A DNA stretch of 64,000 nt from Parietichytrium sp. I65-24A (taxonomy: Eukaryota; Sar; Bigyra; Thraustochytrida; Thraustochytriidae). Each line of letters begins with the position of its first letter. The stretch's first letter is position 1. Where the stretch lies: assembly GCA_012862575.1 (NCBI GenBank), contig BLSF01000018.1:253680-317679 (forward strand), read 5' to 3'. The notes below the pieces were generated by a model, which did no database searches, was not told the DNA's origin, and saw only the letters and a program-made list of their open reading frames with translations. The position numbers were made by a program, and so were the translations under genes. Positions 29,963 through 40,358 of the stretch are shown here, in pieces.

Positions 29963-31888
29963 ATGGAGGAGCCAAACCCACTCTTGCAGGCTCTGGAGAC
30001 GTCCATGAAACCGAAGAGCGAAACGCTTAAACCTGTGAATATATTTTTTTCTGACGCGGATCGGGCGTCGGAGAGCCAGCAAGGCGTGAAGACTCACGAG
30101 ACCAAGGCTCAGGATCTGGAGGAATATGATAGGGTCGAAATCAATCCAGAAGCCGTCAAAAAAGGCCTTACGAAAAGCGTTGCAACTCCGAAGGCAAACG
30201 CTGTCCTTCCGCCTGCTCCTCCAAGTACAATATTATCCGGCGGCGCGCGTGAAGTTAATGACCAAACGGCGAAACCTGGGTCTCCTATCTCCAGCTCTGG
30301 AGAACAGCATTCAGTGAACACCCCGGCGCCTGCGTTCGGTATCGCATACCAACCAGTGAACATCATTGGATTAGGACAAACAGAGGACTCTGACGAAGAT
30401 GACGAGTTTAATCACGGCGAGGGCAGCGAAAGTGGCAAGAAGCAGTCATACACAATTCCGAGTGGGCCGGCTTTTGAGGATGAGACTGAATTTGAGCGAG
30501 AACTAAAGGCAGACGGAAATCAAGAGATCGACGAGGTGAAAAACGACTGCTCAGACGATGATTCCGACTTCGACTACGATTTTGACGACTCTCCAAAGGC
30601 ATCAAGTTCTTTCAAGCAGGCCCACCAAAGCTTCAAAGAATCGCGCGACCACAAACGTTTGGTAGAGTCCGACGAGGTCATTATTTCTGAAATGCGAGAG
30701 CAAGTTTCGAATATCGCGGCACAGAACACTAGTGATTATGTAGATACGGATGGGGATTCCGACTCGGACGAGTTTGGCGGCGAAATGAGACTCGCTCGCT
30801 GCCTAGCAAAGCTCACAAGTGGCGAATTGGACGACGAGGAAGTAGATTGCGGCAAATTGTACGAAAACAAATCTGAGAAGGAGAAACCTAAGGCTGTCGA
30901 GTTGGAGGCTAATGGGGTTCCGACGATTGCAGAGTTCCAGACTGATGTTACAATGCTTTTGGAGACTCTTGAAGAGGGCGAGGAGGAAGAGGAAGACGAC
31001 GACGAAGAAGAAGAATTGCAAGATGGTGGTCCGGACGATAGTAAAGGCGCACTTTCGCCGGGTGCTCAGAGTCAAGGTACTGGAGGAGGTCTGGAGGAGC
31101 ACATGGGTATCACGTTTGGGGAGGACGAGTGGGATTGCATTTCAAGAACAACCAGCGCCGCGGGAGACGACTTCAAGCCCGTAAAGTTCTCCCAGATCCG
31201 TGACCATTTGCCTGACGACGAGTCCACCTGCAGCGAGGATACAAGGAAGAGCAAGAAAGGAATTTGGAGGAGCTTCAAGTCTGCCTGGTCGAAAACGAAA
31301 GCCCAACTAACCGAGGTTGCCGCGGTTACAACGCAAGCGCAAACTACCTTTGACTGGGAGAACGACTTTCATCGCGATTTGCTTTGCACCTTATTCATGG
31401 GCCTCACCAGAGAAGAAACCGTTCCAGCCACAACGGGCGGCCATTGGAGCCGAATCGGGTTTCAAGGAGCTGATCCAGCAACCGATCTGCGAGGCTGCGG
31501 CTGCTTTGGGCTGACGCAAATGATTTGGTTGGTGGAAAAGTACCCAGAGCTTGCGAGTAAGGCATTCGCAGCTTCCCAGCACGAATCGTTTCACTTTCCG
31601 ATGATGGCAATCTCCTTGAACTTTACTCTGCTTGGGTTACAGAAGCTGCGCAAGACGAGTGCCGCAGAGGCATTCGCATATGCTGGTGAGCCGAACACTG
31701 GCAGATCCGTTTCCGCGATCGATGCCGTGAACATTTACTTCGCCTCGTGCTGGAACGAGTTCTTGGCTTTGTGGTCCGCGCAGCCTTTCGGAGTGGACGC
31801 ATTTCCCAACACGCTAAAAGCCATTGGATCAAAGTCTTCTCAGAAGCTTATTAAAGCTTTTCTTGCTTCGTCAAATTCGCTGAGCTGA
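29963..31888 (+). CDS. ELMO-domain protein with long acidic N-terminus
   Basis: 641 residues, single exon. Residues 1-440 are low complexity and strongly acidic, with Asp/Glu runs around residues 135-150, 175-215 and 335-355. From about 456 the sequence becomes globular. HWSRIGFQGADPATDLRG at about 493-510 is the signature of ELMO domains (W..IGFQG.DP.TD.RG), including the Arg that ELMOD proteins use to stimulate GTP hydrolysis on Arf/Arl GTPases. It continues with GLTQMIWLVEKYP and MAISLNFTLLGLQ. Single-domain ELMOD proteins act as Arf-family GAPs, while ELMO1/CED-12 works with DOCK proteins. With no PH or armadillo region visible, this one is closer to the ELMOD type, with an added acidic extension of unknown role. 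Confidence 0.88.
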   Translation: MEEPNPLLQALETSMKPKSETLKPVNIFFSDADRASESQQGVKTHETKAQDLEEYDRVEINPEAVKKGLTKSVATPKANAVLPPAPPSTILSGGAREVNDQTAKPGSPISSSGEQHSVNTPAPAFGIAYQPVNIIGLGQTEDSDEDDEFNHGEGSESGKKQSYTIPSGPAFEDETEFERELKADGNQEIDEVKNDCSDDDSDFDYDFDDSPKASSSFKQAHQSFKESRDHKRLVESDEVIISEMREQVSNIAAQNTSDYVDTDGDSDSDEFGGEMRLARCLAKLTSGELDDEEVDCGKLYENKSEKEKPKAVELEANGVPTIAEFQTDVTMLLETLEEGEEEEEDDDEEEELQDGGPDDSKGALSPGAQSQGTGGGLEEHMGITFGEDEWDCISRTTSAAGDDFKPVKFSQIRDHLPDDESTCSEDTRKSKKGIWRSFKSAWSKTKAQLTEVAAVTTQAQTTFDWENDFHRDLLCTLFMGLTREETVPATTGGHWSRIGFQGADPATDLRGCGCFGLTQMIWLVEKYPELASKAFAASQHESFHFPMMAISLNFTLLGLQKLRKTSAAEAFAYAGEPNTGRSVSAIDAVNIYFASCWNEFLALWSAQPFGVDAFPNTLKAIGSKSSQKLIKAFLASSNSLS

Positions 31889-31987
31889 ACGATTTAAATG
31901 AGCAAACCTCTCGTTGAATTCTTATGCGCCGACATTTTCACGGACCTCGTGTGAGCAATTATATAATGTACTGCAAGTTGCGGAGCC

Positions 31988-32244
31988 ATGTTCGAAATCT
32001 TGAAAGTGGTGCACTGCATCGTTGCCCACGTTTCTTCTCGGCTCTCCGCCCAAATTCAGTACCTTGACCTTGAACGCTTCAATCTAATCACTCCAGCATA
32101 CTCCAGCTTCCTGTTAATTGGCCTGTTGTTTCTGTTTATTACCGGTATGTATGTGTACTCCGAGTGAGTATGTGAACAGCATGCATTGCATTCACTCGAG
32201 CCTCTGTGTTCACAGTCAGATTCTACAGAACACAAGACATTTGA
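31988..32244 (+). CDS. Possible 61-residue single-helix membrane protein (two exons)
   Basis: ATG 31988 opens 52 codons ending in a hydrophobic stretch (SSFLLIGLLFLFIT), then a GTATGT donor at 32145. The acceptor CACAG at 32215 continues in phase as VRFYRTQDI and a stop at 32242-32244. The result is a short amphipathic N-terminus, one membrane helix and a basic end, typical of small subunits of membrane complexes. I do not recognise the family. The evidence is composition and splice phase only. It starts 100 bp after the ELMO gene stop, so it could also be 3' UTR. Confidence 0.35.
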
Positions 32245-34466
32245 CCAGGAAATGCGAGAGGGGCTTCATATGGCTTCATTGAGCGAAGACAGAACATGGC
32301 CAACCAAGGTGAACCACTGTAAGCCTGTTAACGTGTGAGCATGTGAACATGCTCTCTCTCGTGCACTGCGCAGAATGCGATCACCCCACCTTCCGATAGG
32401 GTTTGTTTACGCTGCACTTCGTGGCTTCACTTGGAATGGGATGCCTGAGCCACCTCCGCGAAACGCTTCTGCAGAACGCAATCTGCCAGTATCTGTCGGT
32501 TAGCGATATCGTTTACGCGCTCATTGTATAGGCAGGCTTTTGGCGAGCGGCGTAGCAGCCTGCCTTACATCTGCTGGCGAAATTTTGCGAAAAGGTTGGG
32601 CCGAGACATGCCGTTTGTCTTCTTGTGTCTTCTTCTCTTCATCGAGTTTTGCAATTCGCATTTCGCATTTCGCATTGCTTCTTCACCGTCAGTGCTCAAT
32701 GCTCAGTGCTCAGTATCGAGCTGCTGCGCTGAGAAGGTCTGCGCTCCGAGCAAGAATGAACCGAACCTCCTCCAAACCAGAAGGAAACACTCGACAGTTG
32801 CAATGCAACGTTCAACTTCTCCAGCAAGCTTTTCAGTGAACAATGCCAGGCAGACTGAGCAGACTGAGCAGACTGCAGACTGAGCAGACTGACTGACAGT
32901 GTTCAATGACGGCCCAAACGAGCTAACGAAAGAGGCTGAAGGCTGCAAGCGCTAGCAGGGATCAGAGGAGGGTTATCGTGGTATGCCAATTGTGCCTGCC
33001 CGCACTGCCCGCCTTCCTGCCTGCCCTATGGCCGGCGAGAAAGTGACTGAAGGCTGCTGCCTCAGCTGCCTCTCGCCGATCATCATCGAATGGACTGTGA
33101 ACAAATAATGAAAAGTAAAGCAGTTTGCTTCTTGAAAGTCTTCAAAGCGAACGCAGAGCAAGAAGAAGACGGGCTTACCTACCGCTTGTGAGACTCACTC
33201 ACGCTGTCGATGGTCTTGCTACAACTTGGTCAATCAATGCCCGGGACTTTTCTCGCTAAGCTAACAAGAGGGAGAGAGGAGAGTGAGTGGAGAGGACGCT
33301 CGAGAAGGCACTCCTTCTCCCTCCCTCCCTCTCTCTCTGCTCTCTCTGCCGCGCCCTGGCTTCCATCCTCCATGCATCGGTCCATCTATCCATTCATTCA
33401 TCCATTCATCCATCCATTCTTCTTCGCTTGCTTTCTTTCTCTCATTCGTAGCAGCATATCCTGAGATTCTGAGGTGGCGCACACTGCCTGTGCCATGCGC
33501 AAGGAAAGCATATCCTTCTATATCCTTGCCGAGAGCAAGAGAGGATGGACAGATAGATGAATGGATGATGGATGAATGGATTCAAAGCCGTTCAGGACTC
33601 CTGTGATGATCAGATAGCGCACAAAACAACGCCAAACCAAACAAGCCAAGAGAAAACGAGATAAGCCAAACCAAGCCAAGAGACAAAAGAAAACAATAAT
33701 ATACAATTCCAGAGAACGAAACAAAAACTAACGGCAACGAAGTTTACCACCCCATTCGCGGAGCCCAACCCGGCCCCATTCATTCCCTCTCTCTTCCTTT
33801 CCTTTTCTTCCTTTCTTTCTTTTCATTCCATCGATTCCATCGATGAGCACACATGAGACGCAAATGCAGTGCAGGAGACAGCGGCGACAGGAGAGAGAGA
33901 GAGAGAGAAGGGAGAAAGATGAGATAGAGAGACAGAGAGATAGAGAGATAGAGAGATAGGTAGAGAGAGAGAGAGAGAGAGAGAGTGCCTAACTAGCTGA
34001 ATCACTCCATCAATGTCCAAGTTCACAAAACTCACAAAAGGAAGGCGCTAGCGGACTGCATATCATATAATGTCCGCGCACAGAGAGAGCTTCCTTGCTC
34101 CTATGCCGCGCTTTAACTGCGCGGTAAAGAAGGCGACCAGCTCGAATGGGAAACAGTTTTGCAAGCGGAGGGCGGCAGCCTGAGCTCTGTCACCTTTCTC
34201 TTGTCTCACATTCCAGCTTTCCGTGCTTTCTTCCACGAGCCATAACGTGTATAACGCGAGGAGCGAAGGACGTGGAGAGAGATTGCGAAGCGGAAGGCTG
34301 CAAAGTTGCAGCTCTCCAAGTCAGCAAGGCGTTGAAGAGAGCGCTCAAAGGTTCAAAGGTTCAAAGGTTCAAACGCTGAAAAGCTTAAACGCTCGAACGC
34401 TCGAGCGCAGGAAAGAGCAAACGCGCGAAAGTGGGTTTGATTTGCGCTTTCCGAGGGCTGAGAGAG
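32245..34466. other. Intergenic spacer with minisatellites
   Basis: Contains a GCAGACTGA repeat (about 32850-32897), CATC/ATTC repeats (33380-33420) and a long GA/GATA tract (33891-33986). GGTTCAAA units lie at 34349-34372. Long frames here follow these repeats. No supported gene. Confidence 0.55.
33891..33986. repeat. GA/GATA-rich microsatellite
   Basis: Nearly pure purine tract of GA with interspersed GATA units. Confidence 0.9.
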
Positions 34467-34475
34467 TATAAAAAA
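34467..34475 (+). promoter_or_regulatory. TATA-box-like element for the serine dehydratase gene
   Basis: TATAAAAAA lies 63 bp before the chosen ATG at 34530, in otherwise GC-balanced sequence. The position fits a core promoter with a short 5' UTR. Confidence 0.4.
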
Positions 34476-34529
34476 GGGACATCTGCAGTGGCTTTTGATC
34501 GGGGGTGAGTGTTGGAAGGAAGAGAAACG

Positions 34530-36261
34530 ATGCAAGTTTTCAGGGCCGGAGCTCGCGTGTTGGCGTGGGAGAGGAAGAGGGGCGTCCGCGCAGATGTGCA
34601 ATTCGCGCTCGCCAGATCGGTGTCCACTTCGACGTTTGATTTGTTTAAGATTGGAGTTGGCCCTTCGTCTTCGCACACTGTGGGGCCGATGAAAGCGTGC
34701 AACATGTTCCTCGCAGAGTTGGAGGCCAACGGGCGAGTCGCTCAGGTAGAGAAAGTGGTGGTGGACCTGTACGGGTCGCTGGCGCTCACCGGGAAGGGCC
34801 ACGCCACTGACCATGCCTGCTACCTTGGTTTGACAGGTATGAAGCCTGACAGCGTGCAGAATGCCGAAGAAATTCTGGAAGCCATTGAGTCGACCAAGCA
34901 GCTGCAGCTGAATGGGAAGAGAGCTATTCCTTTTGACCCCAAAGTCGACCTCAAGTGGAACTTCGAAAGGCTGCCCGAGCACGCAAACGCCATGACTGTG
35001 ACTGCGCTCAGCGCGGACAACAGCGTTGTATTGAGGCAAACATACTTTTCCATCGGTGGGGGGTTTATTCGCACCGTTGACGAAATGCATGCTTCCAAGG
35101 AAGAGATTCGAGCCGAAAAGGAGGCTCTAAAGCTTGACTGGCATTTTAAGACCATGAAGGAGCTCTTGGAGATCTGCAAGGAGAAGCAACTCAGCATTGC
35201 CGAGGTTATGCGTCACAACGAGCGTCATAAGGGCTACACCGACGATGAAATTAATAACAAACTCGACCGCATCTGGGAGGTCATGAGTGGTTGCATCGAG
35301 CGTGGCTTGACATCCAAGGAGAAGTACTTGCCCGGAAGCTTGAATGTAAAACGCCGCGCCCCAGAGCTCTACGCAAAAGAAAAACGTTTTGCTCGCAGCA
35401 ACTCCATTCAGACCATTGATCAGCCATACCTGCCGTTGCTAAATGGTATGTCCCGGCTGTCCATGTATGCGATTGCAGTAAACGAGGAGAATGCGGGCGG
35501 TTGGTCGCAGATTGTCACTGCTCCAACCAATGGCGCAAGTGGAGTGATCCCAGCCTGCATGAAGCACCTCATTACAGATCTCCTGCACCCGCGATTTGTA
35601 AAACACCTTCCTCAATTGTATCAAAGTCACGAGCACGCTATGGTCGAAGCACCGCGCATCTTCCTCCTGACGGCTGCCGCTATTGGGGCACTCATCAAAC
35701 AGAACTCGAGCATATCTGGAGCTGAAGCTGGGTGCATGGGGGAAGTCGGTTCCGCAAGCTCAATGGCTGCAGCAGGTCTAGCTGCGTGCCTCGGTGCGAC
35801 TGCAGACCAGGTGGAAAATGCTGCAGAGATGGCTATGGAGCACAGTTTGGGCCTGACTTGCGATCCAATAGGTAAGTTTCCTGTTTTAATTTCTTTTGCC
35901 TCCGAATGCCTTGATTTCGTCTGACAGTTTCCGTGCCATTCTTTTTCTAGACGGACTCGTCCAGATTCCATGTATAGAGCGTAACGCCATGGGCGCAACC
36001 AAAGCAATGAACGCTGCTGCGGTAAGTTTCGGGAGAGGTTTTGCGAAAATATATGACGTTTGCGCGCTCGCTGACAAACCGTGAATCATTCCCCGGAAAC
36101 AGTTGGCTGTCATGTCTAATTCCGAGCACCATGTCGAGTTTGATACCGTGATTGAGGTCATGAGGCGTATCGGCAACGATATGAAGATGGAGTACAAGGA
36201 GACCGCCCTCGGTGGTCTCGCACTTGCGCACAACATTAAGCGATCCCTTCCCAGCTGCTAA
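34530..36261 (+). CDS. sdaA: L-serine dehydratase, bacterial [4Fe-4S] type, probably mitochondrial
   Basis: Three exons: 34530-35871, 35951-36021 and 36103-36261, giving 523 residues in phase. The N-terminus (MQVFRAGARVLAWERKRGVR) is basic and lacks acidic residues at first, like a mitochondrial presequence. Then come the beta-domain start KIGVGPSSSHTVGPM and later SIGGGF. The alpha domain has APTNGASGVIPA, GAEAGCMGEVGSASSM, LTCDPI and GLVQIPCIERN; its three Cys are those that hold the oxygen-sensitive cluster. The end EYKETALGGLA is also typical. The enzyme converts L-serine to pyruvate and ammonia without PLP. Most eukaryotes use the unrelated PLP enzyme, so bacterial ancestry is likely. 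Introns in the most conserved part show that it is domesticated in the nuclear genome. Confidence 0.93.
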
Positions 36262-37301
36262 TCGCGCCTTCCTCCAAGTTTTTGAACCCCTCCTGTTTAC
36301 TCATTCGTCCTCGTTCTCGCGGACGATAAAACCGTTTTCCGGACGTTCGGATCCAACTGCCCTTTCCGTGGCTCCACATAATTTTTAATTTACAGTCACA
36401 CAGCTTTCGGCTTTCGGTTTGATGAGATTGTGTTTCAAGCAAGGTTCCGTCTCCCATCTCTGTTGCCGACAAGCTCACGTTGCCAAGTTGACTTGTATGT
36501 AATATTGCCGACGATCGACACCGTTACCAAGGTACCGGTACTTGAGTCGGTCGGTCCCATAGAGTCTTGCACACACAAGTGTGCGCCATAGCCCGCAATT
36601 TGCTCCTCGCAGCACGCACTACGCTTGCCCAATCCCCAAGCCAGAGGCAGCCAGACAGAGGGTCCTGCTTCCATGAAATCGTTGACACTTATTCACTGTC
36701 AAAGAACATTTTCATTCTTATTTCAATGTTTCATTTTCGAAGGAAAGAAAGAAAGAAAGAAAGAATGCCATGAAACCGAACATTCTTTCGCAGTCGGCCA
36801 ACGCTCGCCCTGATTGTCAACCATTCGCAAACAAAGCTCACTCGGCGAGAGAGTCACGCACACTGATTGATGTTTGATTGATTGATTGATTGATTGATGA
36901 AAGCTGAAGTTGCTCTTCCTTGCCGTGTCCTTCGTTCCTCCCTTCCTCCTTCAATTTCCTCGCGCGTAGAGAGCCTCTACGTCGCTCAGGGTGTCTGCTT
37001 CATTGTTTCACTATGTTTCACTCTATCAATTCTGCATGTTGTGTGTTTGTTGCGCAAATAGTATGCGATGGTAAGCATGGTGGGCAGTAGCGAGGTGAAC
37101 TATGCGTATTGACAATGACAATGTTTGTCAAAGTGAGTATTAGAATGTAAGATGATCAATCAGACTTGACTCGGAGGAACAGACCGTGACATCAACAGTA
37201 TCAACAGTATCAGCAGTATCAACAGACGCAGGAGCAACGCCGACACAGACGCAGAAGCAACGCAGCGGACACAGGCCGGAGCTTGAAGTGCGCGGAGGAA
37301 G
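36262..37301. other. Intergenic spacer
   Basis: Contains TACCGGTACT (36533-36542) and TCACTGTCA inside the inverted repeat TTGACACTTATTCACTGTCAA (36682-36702). It also has an AAAG tetranucleotide run (36742-36762), a GATT repeat (36873-36897) and an ATCAACAGT repeat just before the next gene (37190-37225). No gene seen. Confidence 0.6.
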
Positions 37302-38387
37302 ATGAAGGCTGCGGCGCTGGGCTTGTTGGCGCTGGTCGGGATGTGCGCTGGCGACTATGCTTATACGGCGGACGATTACAAGAGGCTTCGGGGAAAACGC
37401 TGCACGAACATTGAGGAGGTGAAAAAGTTCATCGATTTTGAGAATATTTACAAGGATCCGTACCCGAAGTTGTGGTATGATAGCCAGATTGACTACGGGC
37501 GCAATTGCTACGTGGTGTATCCGTCCGCGGAGGACAAGTCCACGTACGAGCTGAAAACTATGACGGCAGAAGAAGTGGAGGCGTACGCCCCAGGGCGTTA
37601 CCACTATTCGCATTCGAACCATTGCGGAGTCTGCTCGCAGCTGGACGACTTGGCGACTTACTTGGAGCACAGAGATCTCACGACTCCGGTTAGGCGGTGT
37701 GCGCTGAGAATGATAAAGCCTTGGACAATATCTTGCCTGGCAGACCTGGGATTCACGGAGGAGTGCAGAATGATCTGGTACTGGAACACGGCAAACACCA
37801 GGAAAACCCATGCCAACGGCGGGTGCTTTGGGGTATGCGTTGCGCATATTTTCACGCCAAACAACATTCCTGTTGGAACATACAACCCTTGCAAGCCTAC
37901 CCCGGATATTTTGAGCCGAGAAATGGCACAATCAGGCACCACGGGAGCGGACGAAGGAGCTCCTCTGGAGGCGGACCATGTCGAATTTCAGTCTCCGAAC
38001 CGCGGCTTGTGTCTTCCTTGCACCGACAATGCAATGTGCAAAAGTTGCTGCCTCCCAAGCGCCGCCAAGGAGGATGGCGGGCTGTGCGGAAACACCATCA
38101 ACAAGCGGCCGGCGTGCTCGCGGGACCAGTGGGAGAACAATCCATATCGCTTGAATCCATGCCTCCAATGTGACGAGTGTAAGTTTCCTTTGCTTGAGTA
38201 TCGACTCGGTCAATCTCTTTTTTCGTATCCTGACGCATACTTTCTTTCGCCCTTGACTTTGTCGAATCGTGCAGGCCGGTCTGGTCCAATCTTCCAAAAG
38301 GTGTCTGGCCGCACAAGACGAAACTCGGGCATCATTAGCGCCATCACTCGTCCCGGCGTCTCCGAGGTGATTCATACGTACGGCTAA
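37302..38387 (+). CDS. Secreted Cys-rich protein of unknown function
   Basis: Signal peptide MKAAALGLLALVGMCAG, then about 310 residues with more than 20 Cys, including CxxC-type pairs (CGVC, CLPC, CKSCC, CLQCDEC). A strong GTAAGT donor at 38179 and GTGCAG acceptor ending 38274 define a 96-nt intron. It is a multiple of three with no stop, so the frame is open even unspliced. Splicing restores the pair CDEC and joins it to RSGPIFQKVSGRTRRNSGI. The spliced protein has 329 residues. The conserved-looking tail GRTRRNSGIISAI suggests a family, but I cannot name it. It could be a luminal or cell-surface protein with many disulfides. An AATAAA near 38524 may be its polyadenylation signal. Confidence 0.8.
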   Translation: MKAAALGLLALVGMCAGDYAYTADDYKRLRGKRCTNIEEVKKFIDFENIYKDPYPKLWYDSQIDYGRNCYVVYPSAEDKSTYELKTMTAEEVEAYAPGRYHYSHSNHCGVCSQLDDLATYLEHRDLTTPVRRCALRMIKPWTISCLADLGFTEECRMIWYWNTANTRKTHANGGCFGVCVAHIFTPNNIPVGTYNPCKPTPDILSREMAQSGTTGADEGAPLEADHVEFQSPNRGLCLPCTDNAMCKSCCLPSAAKEDGGLCGNTINKRPACSRDQWENNPYRLNPCLQCDECKFPLLEYRLGQSLFSYPDAYFLSPLTLSNRAGRSGPIFQKVSGRTRRNSGIISAITRPGVSEVIHTYG

Positions 38388-38669
38388 GATGCTGCGCTTC
38401 TGCAGAAGCATACCTTGCAATTGCTGGATACAGTAATCTTCTCGCTGTTTTTCCAATATATCGCACACTTCCCGCGCCCCAGATCTCAAATTGCGGAGAG
38501 GTGCCTACCCTTTAATCCAAATATAATAAAAAGAAAAAGAGAATGGGCAAACCTTGCTGAATTTATATTCTTTTTCAACGCGAGGACTTGGCCGCTTCCT
38601 CTTACAAACTATCAAATAGAAATTCCATTCCAAACTGCGCTTGCAAAGAGTAGATGCATAATTTACTTT

Positions 38670-40358
38670 TCAAATGAGGCTTTTGTTGCCCGGCTTTGTG
38701 AACGAAATAGAGCTCAGTAGATTGCTGACCGTCGCAGACCGAGACATCCCGGGGCGCGGGCCGAGCTTTTCTGCCTTCTCGGCGAGTTGCATGCTCCTCC
38801 GCTGATGGTCTGTCATCTCGTCTCCAAGCTTCTTTTGAAGCTTCTCTGGCAACAGAGCGGACTCGCCCTGCAGCTGAATCACTTTTCGAAGACTCGCATT
38901 ATTCAGTTCCCGGTGCTGTAACTGGCCTTCCGAAGGCAATGCTCGAAGCACCACCTTCATCTTTGCCTCATTCTTCTTCAAACGCTCCTGACCTTCCTTC
39001 TCCTCAGATTGCCTCATTGCGTGAACTTGCTCGGTTGTCATACCCTCCCCTAAGGCATTTGCGACTTTCTTCGGCAACAGTTTTGTCTCTCCAGTGAGTA
39101 GAAAAGTCTTTACATTTGCTTGCATGTCCTCTGTCAGCATATCCCTAGCAAAAATGTCAAGCTTGGTGTCTCCGAGCATCTCAAGCGCCTTGCGCGCAGG
39201 TTTATCTTCGAGAGCATACTCGGTTGATTTCGTTCTGCGTATCGCGTTGTCCTCTTTGTCTGCGTGAGCGTCGGAAAAGTGCTTTTTCTTAGAGTCCAAT
39301 GAGCTGTCAAGCATAATTTTCGCTTGGTTTTTCCTTGGTACTGAGTCTGCCACCAGCTCTTCCATCATGGCTTTGCGCTGAGCTGCGCTCATGTCTTCTC
39401 CCAGCATTCTCTTAGCCCTTTCTGGGAGCAAGCTGGTCTCTCCAGCCAGGGTTGCGGCTTTAGTGTTTACTTTCGCAGACTTTGGAAGAATTGTTCGAGC
39501 CTCGCTGTTCAGATCTTCGTCAGCCAGCATGTCAAGAGCCTTGGGACTGATCGGGCCGTTGGTTCTGTCCAATTGCTTCAGTGAAGGATTTGTGTCAGCG
39601 TTTTGGCTTATAATTTCCTCCAGTTGTCGCTGCCTCTCTGACTCTTTGGCCGCCAACTCCTTGCCGGTCTCCAACTCCATCGCTCTTTTCTGTAAAGCCG
39701 TCATTTCGCTAGTTCCAAGGGTTTTTTGAGCTTTTAGAGGCGCCACTCTGATGTCTCCGGTCCGAGCGAGGACCTTTTGCGCAGAATTGACCTTCTTGCG
39801 GTTTGTTGTGCTAACTTGAGGACTGGTCTGAAGGACGCCTGCACTTTTCTCTGACGTGTTCCGGTTGATGGAACCCCGCCGCGGCATGTGGCTTGCAGGC
39901 GCGGCTGAAGGAGAAGGACCCAAGGCTTCAAAGGTGAAGTTAATGACGGAACTCGACCGCCTCTTTGAGGTCTCATTGATAGGATGCGAATCCGCAAACT
40001 TCTTCATGCCTTCAGCCGACATTTTGCGCGGCTTAGGGTGGCATTCGCTCGAGCTTGCCCTCCGCAAATGCTGCGTGGTATTGGACCTCATTAAAGTATG
40101 CGATCGTTCCTGCCCTCTGGCTTGTGAACAGACTTTGAATTCTGCATTCCTCGATGCTAGAGCTTGCAACACTCTCTGCAACAACTCGTCCTGCGTGAAA
40201 GTTTCGAGATCTGCGCGATTTTCCCCAGCGTGAACCCTGGCCGCCTCATTCACCAAGCTAAAGTATTGCTCCTCGAGCGACTCGGCGATGTTCTGGATGA
40301 CATCTTCCGCCCCGAGGAGCTGAACGACATCCGCATGCAAGCTCACGTGCGCTCCCAT
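38670..40358 (-). CDS. Protein with an unrecognised repeat of about 28 residues
   Basis: 562 residues, single exon, from ATG 40358. It is hydrophilic, Lys/Glu/Ser rich, with no membrane segment. Four copies of a repeat of about 28 residues occur at about 198-227, 303-331, 421-448 and 496-523. The pattern is L.GET.LLP.....LG..MT..Q...M. For example, LTGETKLLPKKVANALGEGM compares with LQGESALLPEKLQKKLGDEM. A second unit type, P..KALDML.D..L...AR, lies between them at about 271-292 and 387-412, with a weaker copy near 341-361. The N-terminal 75 residues are helical and the middle is Ser-rich and possibly phosphorylated. I know no family with this pattern. It may be a cytoskeletal or scaffold protein (guess). 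Confidence 0.8.
   Translation of the reverse strand: MGAHVSLHADVVQLLGAEDVIQNIAESLEEQYFSLVNEAARVHAGENRADLETFTQDELLQRVLQALASRNAEFKVCSQARGQERSHTLMRSNTTQHLRRASSSECHPKPRKMSAEGMKKFADSHPINETSKRRSSSVINFTFEALGPSPSAAPASHMPRRGSINRNTSEKSAGVLQTSPQVSTTNRKKVNSAQKVLARTGDIRVAPLKAQKTLGTSEMTALQKRAMELETGKELAAKESERQRQLEEIISQNADTNPSLKQLDRTNGPISPKALDMLADEDLNSEARTILPKSAKVNTKAATLAGETSLLPERAKRMLGEDMSAAQRKAMMEELVADSVPRKNQAKIMLDSSLDSKKKHFSDAHADKEDNAIRRTKSTEYALEDKPARKALEMLGDTKLDIFARDMLTEDMQANVKTFLLTGETKLLPKKVANALGEGMTTEQVHAMRQSEEKEGQERLKKNEAKMKVVLRALPSEGQLQHRELNNASLRKVIQLQGESALLPEKLQKKLGDEMTDHQRRSMQLAEKAEKLGPRPGMSRSATVSNLLSSISFTKPGNKSLI

Noticed and set aside
33283-33606. Frames through CATC/ATTC and CT repeats
   Set aside because: Encoded only by microsatellites (IHPFIHSS-type repeats).
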